Assembly (NCBI GenBank): GCA_000697475.1
Contig: JNEU01000970.1
Span: 1 to 64,000 of the forward strand
Source: Lichtheimia corymbifera B2541
Lineage: Eukaryota; Mucoromycota; Mucoromycetes; Mucorales; Lichtheimiaceae
Reading direction: 5' to 3'
DNA: 64,000 nucleotides
Numbering within the stretch: the first letter of the stretch is position 1; the number at the start of each line of letters is the position of its first letter. The notes under the pieces were generated by a model. That model was not told the origin of the DNA. It saw nothing but the letters and a program-made list of their open reading frames with translations, and searched no databases. The position numbers and the translations under genes are program-made. Of the stretch, positions 1 to 11,310 are shown piece by piece.

Positions 1-264
1 GTCCGCGAGCAGCTTATAGGCCTCAGTATGGTGAGGTAAAGCAGTGACAGGAATCGAAAAGAGGACAGTGTTAGGTGTAAGGGCTTGACGTATAATATTG
101 GCGGCTTTACGGGCGAGTTGTTGTTGAGTAAATTCAGGCAATTCGAAAAGGGTGTCTGAAGACATTGTTGCGGAATTACGGCTGGCTCGTGAAGGTGTGA
201 TGACCTTCATCCCGGCAGCTTTGGCAGCAACCTGACTCCATTTCAAGGGGACAGATTCGGCCAT
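1..264 (-). CDS. 5' part of an unknown gene, possibly retroelement-related (runs off left edge)
   Basis: An open frame of 88 codons begins with ATG at 264 and reads without a stop to the window edge, so only the N-terminus is visible. The protein starts MAESVPLKWSQ, then has a Q/A/K/R-rich helix-like stretch with the phrase TQQQLARKAANIIRQAL and a short beta-like segment VLFSIPVT. No known domain is recognised with confidence. The layout (a short basic helical region then a beta segment) would fit an ORF1/gag-like nucleic-acid-binding protein of a retroelement, but this is a guess. A decayed copy of the same segment lies at 673-942 on the same strand, so the sequence belongs to a duplicated family. 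Confidence 0.5.
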   Translation of the reverse strand, partial: MAESVPLKWSQVAAKAAGMKVITPSRASRNSATMSSDTLFELPEFTQQQLARKAANIIRQALTPNTVLFSIPVTALPHHTEAYKLLAD

Positions 265-672
265 TGTTAAATTTTGCTGATCGCGGATGTCGAGATGTCG
301 AGATCGTGTTGTAGATGTCAAGAAAATGGAGTTGTCAATGTTTTGCTCTTGTGTAACGTAAACAAACGCGAAAGAGCCCTTAACAGCCATAAACTATAGC
401 TTTTGGTTTTCGCAAAAGAAAGGCCGTTTTTCATCTCAATACTGCGTTGATTAATGTTGCTTTTAAATTGGTGTGGTAATAGCAACTTGAATTGTGAACA
501 CTTTGCTTGGACAATCAAGCCACAGTGTGAAGACTTTATTGGCTTTGGGTATAACTTTAGCTCTCTACACATAGCTACACATCAGTATAGACATGATCCC
601 TTGTTTATTTAGCCTTGTTTTATAAAGAAGGGATCGGCGTCTATGCTAGTATACATATATGTGTAATACATA

Positions 673-942
673 CTACGTTAGTATAATGAATGCATAGTAT
701 AAAGCTTCTCTATTGCAGCAAATCGATTGAATGATACCATGCAGATGGTCAGTAAGGAGCTTACAGGCTACAGTACGATGAGCGAAGAGCGTAATGGGAA
801 ATAAGAAAAGCACTGAATCAGGAAAAAGGGCTTGACGAATGATGGCAGCAGTCTTGCAATTGCAAGCAATCTGTTGTTGCGAAAATGCAGGCAACTTGAA
901 TAAAAGCTCTGAGGACGTGATGCTGCAACGACCTGATCTCAT
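673..942 (-). pseudogene. Decayed second copy of the gene at 1-264
   Basis: Reading the minus strand from about 942 gives LLFKLPAFSQQQIA, IIRQAL, VLF-FPIT and CKLLTDHLHGI. These line up with LFELPEFTQQQLA, IIRQAL, VLFSIPVT and YKLLAD of the gene at 1-264, in the same order and spacing. The start region is not conserved and the frame ends after about 89 codons, so this appears to be a truncated remnant. The real extent may differ, because the downstream part of the intact gene is outside the window. Confidence 0.55.
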
Positions 943-1200
943 GTCATGGTGTCAGTTGTTTACGTTGCGATTGACGATGTTATTGATAAAGTCTACACTT
1001 CAATACAAAAAAAAAAAGTAGGTACTAGGTACTGGCAAGTTCTTGTGCAATGTAGATTGTTCGCGGAGCAACCCTTTTCCATTTTTGGGTTTCGGAGTTT
1101 CGTAACTGTGTAACCGAAATACTATGGATTTGTAGGTGTGGCGTGTGCCGGGTGGGTGGGTAGGGTTGCTGCCCACTTTTTCAAAATCCGACTGCGAGCC
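943..1200. other. Spacer without a recognisable gene
   Basis: The stretch between the decayed gene copy and the palindromic element contains an A-run of 11 at about 1008-1018 and G/T-rich sequence with GGTGGGT words near 1149-1165 that echo the repeat motif of the neighbouring element. No credible coding frame is seen. Confidence 0.5.
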
Positions 1201-1617
1201 GTACAAAACGCTCGGTGGGTAAAAAGGCACATTACGTCGGTGGGTAAAAGTACATTACGTCGGTTGGCTAACCCACTGGACGTATTGCCTTCATATTGTT
1301 TATATTGGTTTTTTGGAAGAAAAAGTTATTTTTTTAAATTCTTCAATCGCAATCACACGGGAGATTGTCTCAAAAAAGTGTTTTTGATTGCAAAAGAAAT
1401 TTTTTGCGAACCGGTGGGTGATGATTTGTCTTACAACCAGTTTGTACATAACGTCGGTGGGTTAACCCACCGACCTAATGCGCTTTTACCCATCGGCGCA
1501 ATGTATTGGCTTTTTACAACCCAGTTCGTACATAACGTCGGTGGGTTAACCCACCGACGTTATGTACTTTTACCCACCGACGTAATGTGCCTTTTTACCC
1601 ACCGACGTATTGTATCG
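1201..1617. mobile_element. MITE-like element with ~70-bp terminal inverted repeats built from ACGTCGGTGGGT units
   Basis: The left arm (about 1201-1272) and right arm (about 1547-1617) are near-perfect reverse complements. Each carries three spaced copies of the word CGTCGGTGGGT(AAAA). The centre holds a tandem duplication of about 84 bp (units near 1438-1521 and 1522-1605). Each unit contains a palindrome centred on GGTGGGTTAACCCACC; the one at 1528-1567 is a perfect 40-bp palindrome bounded by GTAC. There is no transposase-like frame inside, so if it is mobile it would be non-autonomous. No clear target-site duplication was found, so the exact borders are uncertain. Confidence 0.6.
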
Positions 1618-2427
1618 ATGTTAAACCAACCACCACTTCCACCTCCAAAATTTTTTGAGGGCTCGGAATTTTTGAGATTGGGAAACTTTGTGAAACAATC
1701 GACCGGCTATACATTGTCCCGAACTCATTTTACCCATGGAAGCCAAGTTACACGCGCTAATGCAAACCTCACTTCCTATCCTTTCTCCTTTGCCAAAGGG
1801 GGAAACATGGAGATCGCCGAAAACTTTTAATGGTCGCATTCTCGCGTCTTTATGAGAAAAAATTGCCTGCTGTGCTCGAAACGTTCTTGTCTATGAAGAT
1901 CAAGTTCTACATTGACCATCCTCAAATTCCCAAATCCCCATGCCCGCTCCCCCTCATTGAGTTTTTTTTTTTTTTTTTTTTCGACGACCAGGAGAAAAAA
2001 TTTTGGCTGATGGCGACATGGAGAAATTGTCAACCATGCTTCATTCTCGTTCCCATTCTCGCTTTCGTTTTCGTTGAGATTCCCTAGAATTGATTTCGGA
2101 AATCTCGTTACGCAAGAAATTGTGCTTGCTCTACTTATATCACTAACCTTGGATAATCCTCACATACTCATACTCTGTATGTAATGGTCATCGATCTTCA
2201 CAGAAGTCTGCAACCCTCAGCCTCCAGTTGCATATTTCAGTTTATCATGCGGATGGGACTTCTTCTATAGCCTTTATTGAGGGATATGGGGGGATAGTTG
2301 ATGAATTTCCAGCGTGTAAAATAGTTTCCTGCTTTGGATACTTGGAAGGGTAATACAGAACTCAATCATTTGGACTATAGCGGTGTTTTTTTTGTGTTTA
2401 AACAATGGACGTAAATGAATATTACTG
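1618..2427. other. Gene-poor spacer with a long T-tract
   Basis: No convincing gene is seen. A run of about 21 T lies near 1961-1981. Short open frames on both strands here have no recognisable content. Confidence 0.5.
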
Positions 2428-4591
2428 TCAGTGAGTCACCCCATATACAATTCCTCGTAGTAAAGCTGCTAAACCTAATGCACCAGCGTCAGGTAGATTC
2501 GCATTCCTGACTTCCTCTTCAGCGAGATAAGATGACCGGCCCATGTGTGCTCTCATTCCATTAGTTGCTTCACAACCTTGAAGAGCTGCGTCAACTGCCA
2601 ATCTGATGTCACCTTCTTGGCTAAGCGTTTCAACAAACGGAATCAAGACATCCATCAAAGTACGGTCTCCAATGCGCGCTACCGTATAGGATTGTAGAGA
2701 TGTCAAAGCACGTAACGCCGCTAGAATTCATAACACTAATTAGTTATAAATCGAGTGACTCGCATCCAAAGGTAGCTGATAATGCTATACCTTTCGACCA
2801 CGAGATTCTATTTGTACTACCATACTCGGCTAAGCTAGCACCGAGAGCATTCAAGTAGATACAGTAAATAGCTGATGACGTCCCACCGATGGAGTTCTCA
2901 ATGATTTCTGCAATCTTGATGATGGTCTGTGAGGCAGACTGCAGCGGAAGCTCGGGCATCATAAGGAGAATAGCTTATTTTGTTTCAAAAAACACAGATG
3001 GATTAGCATACATTATATTACGGCGATGAGCAAAGCTTACCACAGGCAGCAGCCTTCAATGTAGTGCCACAGTCGCCATCACCAAGGATCGTATCGCACC
3101 GTGTGATTTCTGGTTCAGCACTGATGACAGCTTCAGCTGCTGCACGAATAGCGCTTTCAAGTTTCTTGCTGACTACATTGCGAAACGAAGTCAGCCATCA
3201 ACTCCTGCACGGATCTGTCCACTTATGACCTTCAGGATCAGTATCTCTAGTAATTAATAGCTGCTTTTGGCCAGTGCGTCTCTTGGAAGGAATCATAGTA
3301 TCCCGTGATAGTAATGCCGACTTAGATGAGTAAGGCCAGTAAGCAACTTGAGCAGGCTCATCCAACAAGCTCATGAAGCGCTCTCCGCTCTCCCCATGAG
3401 ATACTAAGATTGTGATCGATACACCTGGCATATTGAGGCTAGTCAGAAATTCACCTGTATAGAGACGCCGAATATCAAGCTCGGGGTGCTTGTTCAAAGC
3501 TTCTACGGCTTCTTTCACCATAAGATTCATTTCCAGGCTAGATATACCGCCTAAATTGTTGATCACAACTGCAATTGGTGTGGTTTCATCTTGCTGTAGG
3601 TGCAAAAAAGATCGCTCTCTGTCATTTTGATCAACCAGCAATCCAATCATTTTGTCCACCAGGTCCTTTGCTGACAGTGTTTTGGCTTTCAAGCATCCAG
3701 GCTCATTATGAATACCCATACCAAGTTCGATCTCATTGTCAGGCAGGCGTTCTGTTGTACTTCCTCCTGGTACGTGGCAATGATCAAGTGCGACACCAAG
3801 AGTTGCAGCATGATGGTTAACGTATTCTGCTGTTTGCCGCACCTCCGCGAGCGATGCTCTGTTAACAGAGTGACATTAGAAACTACATATAGCCCGTTGT
3901 TCATCTTACCCTTGACTAGCTAGAGCTCCTGCCGCTTTGATAGCGAGCACTGTGGCTACCATACCTCGGCGCCCAACTTTGCTGCTTCGGCCAACAGAAA
4001 TATCATCGCCAATAATTAGCATTTCAACCTTGACGCCACGAGCCTTGGCTCTTTCGACGGCTAGACCAAAGTTTAGACAGTCGCCCGTGTAGTTCATTAC
4101 GACTACCAAAGTTCCATGTGGCGATTGCACACGATCGATGGCTGCGCTTATCTGGCGTGTAGAAGGGGAGGCGAAGATGTGACCACAAACTGCCCCTGCC
4201 AGCATACCATGGCCCACGTAACCTGCATAGCCCGGTTCATGTCCCGAGCCACCACCTGCAATAAGTGTCACTTGCTTCTGGGCAATAGACTCGACATCTG
4301 CACAAACTACAACTATGTACAGCAAAGAATTCAGGAGTAGGTACCTGCAATTACGATCAGCATGTAGATTACCTTTTTCTTCAGGCACCCATCGTAAATG
4401 AGGGTTAGAATAGCAGAGTCCTTGGATACTTTCTTCAACAAGCTAGCTCGTTTCAAGAATGAGCAGGGATGCATTTTTTGAGGTTTAAACACGTACGGTT
4501 TTAGGGTCGTTTATGATATGTTTTGCTATGCAAAGTCATAGAGATTAACAAGAGGGCAGCTTAGTATTATCAGCTTGTACTTACAGATCAT
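2428..4591 (-). CDS. DAK1: Dihydroxyacetone kinase (DAK), 8 exons, 575 aa
   Basis: This cytosolic enzyme phosphorylates dihydroxyacetone with ATP in glycerol assimilation and DHA detoxification. Exons (minus strand) are 4585-4591, 4497-4525, 4373-4442, 3910-4297, 3230-3858, 3041-3172, 2791-2970 and 2428-2720; they sum to exactly 576 codons, matching the family length of about 580. The DhaK half has [38 protein letters not shown] (region of the substrate-binding His) and GMGIHNEPG. The DhaL half has [10 protein letters not shown] (Mg-ATP aspartates), GGTSSAIY and [10 protein letters not shown], ending in PDAGALG. The start is a 7-nt first exon (ATGATCT) joined to CAAAACAT, giving [12 protein letters not shown]. 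The first intron boundaries are inferred from frame and homology. Confidence 0.92.
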
Positions 4592-4873
4592 GAGAATAGT
4601 AAAAAGATAGAAGAAAAAGTGCGCTCCTTGTATCATGTTTCTGTTACTTGATGGCGTAATTATGAGTCACGTTGTCATGCGAACATTAACCAATGCATGA
4701 ATTAAGGTGTGTTATCATTTGCAGCAACTTGCAAGGACCCAACTCACAGATGATAAGGGCAGTTATTGATTATCGCATGATAACAGGGAAAATCCGACAG
4801 CTGTATTATATTTGTATAAGCTATTTTAACTACGCAACAGAGAGAAAAGAAAAAATGGTATATCTTCTCTCCA

Positions 4874-6453
4874 TTATCGCCTTGGAATGAATTTTATAGG
4901 GGCACCTTTTGTTTCGCACCTTCCCGTCCAAGACCACACAGAGCTCGAATGATCGATCGTTTCATTGACGTTGCCTCCTTCAAGATTGTATCGTCTTATC
5001 AAGGATGATAGGACAACAGTCATTATTCGCTGTGACGCTCTACTTCCTTGACATGCTCGTCGACCAACACCAAATGCAAGATGATCCCTAACCGGTGTGG
5101 TTGATTTGTCCTTATCGAGAATAGAAGGATTTTGATGATCTGGAGGAAAAATAAAACGCTTTGGGTTGAAGTTTTCGGGATTTGGATAAGCTTGTGGGTC
5201 AAAGTGGATAGTGTCGAGATTGACTATAATATCAGTATCTTCATCCATACGAAAAGTTCTTCCATTGTCAAACTGAATCTCGTGATCCGTGCGCGCGGTG
5301 TGAGAATACAAACGCATTGGTGGGTTGTACCGGAGAGACTCCGCAATAAATGCATTCATCAATGGTACACCTCCGTTACGTAACTCGTCCTGAAAGGATA
5401 AACCGAGAGAAGCAATTCGTTGGATGGCGGTAAACAGCGCTGAAGAGAGATGTTGATATCCATGCATGAGGAGGTGTAGCTGGTTAATCGCTATTTCTTC
5501 AGGAGTAAGTTGTTCTGGTTCCGGGTCTTGCGTTGACGGCTGTAGATGCCGCAGGCTATTGGTAATGCTTTTATCATCATAGTCGTCCAGAGAAAGTAGT
5601 GTATCGATTGCCTTATTTCGTATCCTTAATGCCTCGCTCTGTTTAGACGTTATGCCGATAATTCTTGCTATTGGAAGGAATGCCCCGTAGCGATAATACC
5701 ATTTTCTTGATTGAAGCAACTGTCCTTGTTCACAAGTATTTATGAGATCTTTCAACGTTGCAATCGACACCTTCTGCTGTTCATTCTGTTCGATCTTCCC
5801 CCCTAGCACAAGGGTAATGGCAGCTTCCATAGCCAACAAGTTGACTAGATCACGCAATTCATCGGCATCTATTACACCATCCAATATGGCGAACCTCTCT
5901 GCTAGGTTATTGAATTCTCGATCGAATGTGTTGATAGATGCTTTACTGCCAAGAACCCGATGGATGGCTTTTCGCAGTCTGCTCCAGTACGGTGAGAATT
6001 GTGCAGTGAATACAGTTTTGCCTGCGATTGCATGTGTTGTTAGCGTATGGAAACGATGTCCTCATAGATTTCAGCGCATATACCTTGTTCAGTCATGATA
6101 TATTCAAAGCTTTCCATATGTGAGTGCTTCGGCTTGGATGAGTTTTCCTGCTGATGTTCAACGAGTGCTTTTCGCACAACATTTGCATGATTTAACACAA
6201 TTATGCGCCGTTGCATCAGTTTTATACTAAAGACGCCGCCTAGTTGTTGCCCCATGGCTGAAAACAGGTGATATGACTCTCGCTTAAATCGGTCGTATGA
6301 ATTCCAAAACAATGGTTGCCGGGTTGGAGATGGCGGCCACGGTGCTTTGGACTTGCCGTCGTCATAGCGATCCCTCCACATATACGCTTGTACCAGCTGA
6401 GATACCAAGTAACTAGCTGCAAGTGTACAAAACACAGACAATATAGACCCCAT
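4874..6453 (-). CDS. Cytochrome P450 (first), 505 aa, 2 exons
   Basis: Exons 6084-6453 and 4874-6021 join in frame to 506 codons including the stop; the 62-nt intron has a GCTAAC branch-like site. An N-terminal hydrophobic segment (about residues 5-23) suggests ER anchoring. The K-helix ExxR is seen as ESLRYNPP, followed by an NPKRF version of the PERF motif. The heme loop is FGVGRRACQG with the axial cysteine. The I-helix region lacks a clear AGxDTT motif and reads HGYQHLSS, which is unusual. P450s are heme mono-oxygenases; the substrate cannot be told from sequence. Confidence 0.88.
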
Positions 6454-7213
6454 TCAAATAAAGTAGAAGAAAGAGAAAGCAAAGGCGAAGCAAAATTTCG
6501 ATACATGATGGGTTGATATGTACATTGTGTCGCCACCGAAAAGAGTATAAAATTCCCAAAAAAAAGCTTATCAGTAAAGTTGAAGGTACGCCTGATGTGG
6601 AATGAGTTTTCTCACAGTCTAGTTCCATTAATCCCACACATTTGGCAACGCGCGCTATAGCAGCAATCTGAAGCCCTGGCAGATAGATAGAATGCATGAT
6701 ATTTATCATACCCTCCATTATGCGTAGATTTGACTATCCATCCTGATCCAGGTATCTCTTGACTCGTCATCCGTGCAACGTGGTACAAGGTACGATACAG
6801 TACAGTGTTTTTCGAACCGACGCAGGGTGATCTGAATAAGTACATTTTGCACAATCTGGGCGCCTTCAGCTTTACAAAGCAACGTGGAATTTTAAAAGAA
6901 ACTGATACTAATGAATGGCAGCATCACCACCGATTGAAGCATATTCGTTGGCCCATGGATGCAAGCAAGATGAACATAATTTAGGCAATAATAGGATTTG
7001 CTTGGGATTACTTTTTTCTACCCCCCAAAAAAAAACGAAGGATAGGCTATTGAGCATGGATTTTCTCTGTTGCTTTGTAACTAGATTCGTCTTGTTCTGA
7101 TTTTTTGAGCGAACCAAGAGAATGCCGAATAGCTGAATGAATGATACAATCATTATATAGAATGCATGTCATACAGAAGTTTATTTAACTTATAATGGTC
7201 AAGCAACTTCGAC
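6454..7213. other. Spacer between P450 and the Crm1-like gene
   Basis: It holds the P450 promoter side and the 3' end side of the Crm1-like gene. Only overlapping short frames without recognisable content are seen on either strand. Confidence 0.5.
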
Positions 7214-10200
7214 CTATGTCATAGTGAGCCGTTCCCATGCTTCAGCTTCAAGTGCTTCTGTTCCTTGAGCAAATTCATCACTAGAGCGGAAGTCTGCCAT
7301 GAAATCAATCAAATCTTGGCGAAACTTGGCAATATCGTCACAGCACCCAACCATGCCTTGTGCCACCATATCAATTTGCTCTCTGTAAGTAAATGTCAGT
7401 AACATCACATTGCTATGCTCTTTATAGCACTCACTGCGGTAAAGTCGGATAGATTTCACGTAGGATCTGTCGAATACATTCTTCCACATAACCGGCATTG
7501 GATGTAAATGCTCCAGGTTGGTATAACTGTGTGTAAACTTCGCCTTGCTGCACAAGGTCCAACAATCTTGCCAAGAGCTGGCTTTGCAAATCGAACTCTA
7601 GATATACAGGTTCATTATTTCTAGTATTCGGAAAACATTTAATACCTACGTGTACGTCGGTCATGGTCAAGGACACCACAAAGCACCGCATGCAATATGC
7701 TAGTATAATACATCTTGTACATAGTATTCTGGGGATCTTCCTCTTCTAGCTCCGCAATACGGTCAAGGAATACGTTACACGTCTCCAATGCTTTATTACT
7801 GATCTCGTGCGCCGGATGCTGGATTCCCCATAGTATACTTTCCACTAAGAGCGAAAACTCGTTTTCCTTCAGCAGTGCCATCATCTCTATGATATGCTAA
7901 AATTATATACTGTCTCAAATGCACATAGGTTCTACTACCTTCAAAAGCATGCCTTATAAAAGAATCTACCAGTTGGAAGAAACCAAAACGCTTGGCGTAT
8001 TTGCTTGTGAAATCATGCCGAATGTCTTCATATACTCGTTCAAATACTTGATGATAGGCCGCCTGCAAGAATATGCCTTGTCGTTCCGTAGTATTTAATC
8101 GCTATCAATTCTCAAAGTGTGAGATCACCTATTATCAATCCATGCCTTGAGGAATACACTACCTGAACAAATGAGGAGGATATTAAAGCGCCCAACAAAT
8201 CTCCCATGTCTGTTTCCTCAGGTGGTGAGAGAGCCAGCACCTCCAGTAGTGGATAAACCGTAGTTACCCAGCTGTCGTTGCCCTCATCGCCCTTGAAAAA
8301 TCCAACGTAGCATTTGGTAAGTTCCTTGACATGCTCTTTAACAGTCTTCCATTTGGTTGGCAGTAATAGATTGCCTGGTGATAATTAGAAATTAGGACAT
8401 GGTATGTGTGCATGTGGTTTGTACCCACCTTCTGTTTGTGCAAGTTCACGATATAGTGATACGAGGCACGGTCCAATGGCCTGCAGCTGACATGTGTAAC
8501 TACGTTGGAGCTCCGTACAGACATGTACATTGATTTGCACAATCGTGTCCAGCATATCCCATGTGCCTTGATGCCATGGTTGTGGTTGTTTAACCAATGA
8601 GTGTAGCTAAACATGCAACATATTACATCATTCGTGTCCCTTGATTCTACGGACCTTCGTCCAGTGCACTTACGATTTTGTTCGGCATATGCATGAGTAC
8701 TGGTATCTGCTGTTGCTGAGATAATTCTGGCGACGCCGATATGACAGTGGCTACAGCGCCATAAATACCATGTACCTGTAATAGCGAGCCTTATGTGAAT
8801 GCAATGCCAGCAATAACCATTTTTTCTTACAATACCTGCCGAGGTTCTAAACTAGTGACAAGTGAATCCAATTCATCAAGTAAAGCATATACACCGTTGC
8901 CGTCAGCCAGCACTAGCGTATGTTTGCTACCATTGCAGAGGAGTGAAAATGTAGAGCATGCCATCTCGCGAAGATACGGTTCTTGACTGTGCACACAAGT
9001 GCAAACGAGTGCAAGTATATGCTGTAAGAATTCAGGGCGTTCATTGAGCAAGCGAACGGAATGTCCGGCTAGATATAGCCTGTATGCCGTGATAGCGTTC
9101 TGTAGGTTGGTTGCCGTAGTCCGTGTTGCGATGGATTCCAGCTGTAAAAAGCAGTCTGCCACAAATTGGGTATTCGGTAAAGCATCTGATATAGCACTTG
9201 TTGCCCAACAAAGCTTGCTCAACAGAAGCCAGCTCGGCATCTTGCTGTCCTTTTGACGTTGATATGAGTTTTCTATCTATTGCAATCCTATCAAATATAT
9301 ACCTGTGTATGCTCCATCCACATTTCCCGAAATGCTGTTTCCATGCCTTTTGCATCAAGCTGAGTCAGATTTTCCAAAAGGTGTTTGCTGGCTTTGTACT
9401 GAACCTCTGTCTCACTTTCAGATATAAAACTAAACGCTGTATCAGCAACACCGTCATCATCACTGTGGACGACAATAGTCTAAATATGAGCGGTTAGGAT
9501 AAACTTTCAATTTCTATGGGTCTAGCTTAATGAATATACTTACATTGTCTGGGCATTTGATTTGAAGAGGTACAATTCGTTTCAACTTCTCAATGATAGG
9601 AACATAGGGAAATAACTGGGGTGCTTGAGTAGAGTGTAAGACACTGTGGGTCTATTTATAGTGTATAATGATGAGAAAGAAGTCATATCCATAGCATACG
9701 AACTTACCAGTTGCGCCCAATACTCGATGCATGGATCACGGATTCTGTCATCATCGATACCAAACAATTGCACTAAATCTTCAAGCGCTTCTTGATGTGT
9801 AAGACAGTGGGTGTCCATCATCATCTATACAGTGCGTGCGTTTATGAGCGAAGAGATTTTAATATTTATTATTTGTAACTTCCCTTAAGAAACTTTACCT
9901 TTTGTTGTACGGATAAAGCCGTGGTGAGAAAACGGGTATAATAGACAAGCTGGTCAATGACATCTTCACTGGCGTATTCCGGTTGCGCTCTTCCCATTCC
10001 ATACACTATGATGCGTCCATATGCAAATATCAATTGGCCGAGCAGCACGTTTATAACGTAGTCTTGAGCTTACCTGATGGGAAAAGTCCTCTTTGCCGAA
10101 CAGCATTGATTACACACCCTAAGAAGGGAATAGATGCTGGCTGATCATTGTTGAAATCTTTGCGGTTCATGGCTTCGATCAGACATTGTAGTATCAAGGT

Positions 10201-11310
10201 ACACGTAGCACTGCATTGATCCATTGCTAACTACATAGAGCTTAGTTTGTATTATGTCACAGAAGCATCGACAAGCATTTGCAATACCCTCAGACACAGG
10301 CTGTATATTAAGCTGTCTTTTGACTGAGACTCTCCATGTGATAGATTAAACACCATCTCAGCTGGTACCCATGTTAGAAAACGCTGTAAGCTCTCAAGTG
10401 CAGCATTTGTGAGGGTAGTTGGTGTATTCTTTGCAAGGATATCGTTGCATAGTGTCATTATCGGAGCAAACTTTTCAGTCATGTGCTTTGCCAATTGGTC
10501 TTGCTTCCAACGTGGTTGTCGTTCGGCCGATACATCAAAAACTTCTTCGCTTAATAGGACCCTTTAATACAGTTGGCATATCGATGGTTGTGTTATGCTT
10601 ACCTGAAGAGCCTTAGAATAGTCAGATTATTTTCACACAAAGTTAGGTTCGCTTGACTTGATAGAACTAGCTCATCAAGGAATGTCGGCCATTCTTCGGG
10701 CCACTCTTTCTTTACAATCTGCCAATGGCGAATAAGGATTCTATATTTGGTCGCTCACTCTATTTCTGATTTACCTGCACAAGCACACCATCCAATTTAT
10801 TGAGTAGTGGTTTGGTATTACGTAAACTTGCATTATCCGATGCATGCGCAACAATGAATTGTATCAAGTAGTTCCGGACTCCAATCCGCTGCGTGACATC
10901 CAATTGTTTCCAATGCTTGGCCACAAAACGTTCAAGGATATTCAATGCAATAAACTACTTATTGTGTCAACATTCTTCACTTGTTGCAGCTCCCTTGTTG
11001 ACAACCTACCTTCGTGTGCATGCTATGCGATCGATCGAGAATTTGATCCGTAACCTGCCATGCTTCAGGCCACTGTTGGAACGTGTACAGTACCGCTTGC
11101 GCTTCTTTGGTCTACGGTAAGTCCGTTAAAATTCCTGCAATAACACATTGAGCGTCATAATAGGTTTACCATTGTCGCATCGCCTTGCAGCATATCATGC
11201 ACCAGTTGGTCAAGCAATACGACGTTGCATTCGCCGCGAGAATTAACTAGTGACTATAACTCATTCAGCTTGACGGTGGAGATTACCATAGCTTCCACAC
11301 GTACCTCCAT
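7214..11310 (-). CDS. Exportin-1 (Crm1)-like karyopherin, divergent, many exons
   Basis: Exportin-1 carries leucine-rich NES cargo and Ran-GTP out of the nucleus. Exons resolved at the 5' end are 11305-11310, 11170-11253, 11010-11111, 10775-10954 and 10603-10718, with the next starting at 10549; later ones run down to the stop at 7214. Collinear Crm1 hallmarks are LLDQLV near the start, WPEAWQVTDQIL, LNILERFV-KHWK, KKEWPEEWPTFLDELV, LCENN-TIL-L, SEEVFDVS, LESLQRFLTWVP, LCWA--SIS-A, REMACSTF, LEPRQV and LLVESILWGI. Similarity is clear in order but low in identity. The protein stops at about ALEAEAWERLTMT and lacks the tail (PGIFNPHEIPEE-type) of canonical Crm1. It is probably a divergent paralogue; several middle splice sites were not fixed. 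Confidence 0.8.

Noticed and set aside
1138..1830. 230-codon open frame on the plus strand
   Set aside because: It runs straight through the inverted-repeat element, and its apparent repeats come from the palindromic DNA. No start context or domain.
6413..6854. Minus-strand frames of 80-101 codons upstream of the first P450
   Set aside because: They overlap each other and the P450 start and show no recognisable content.
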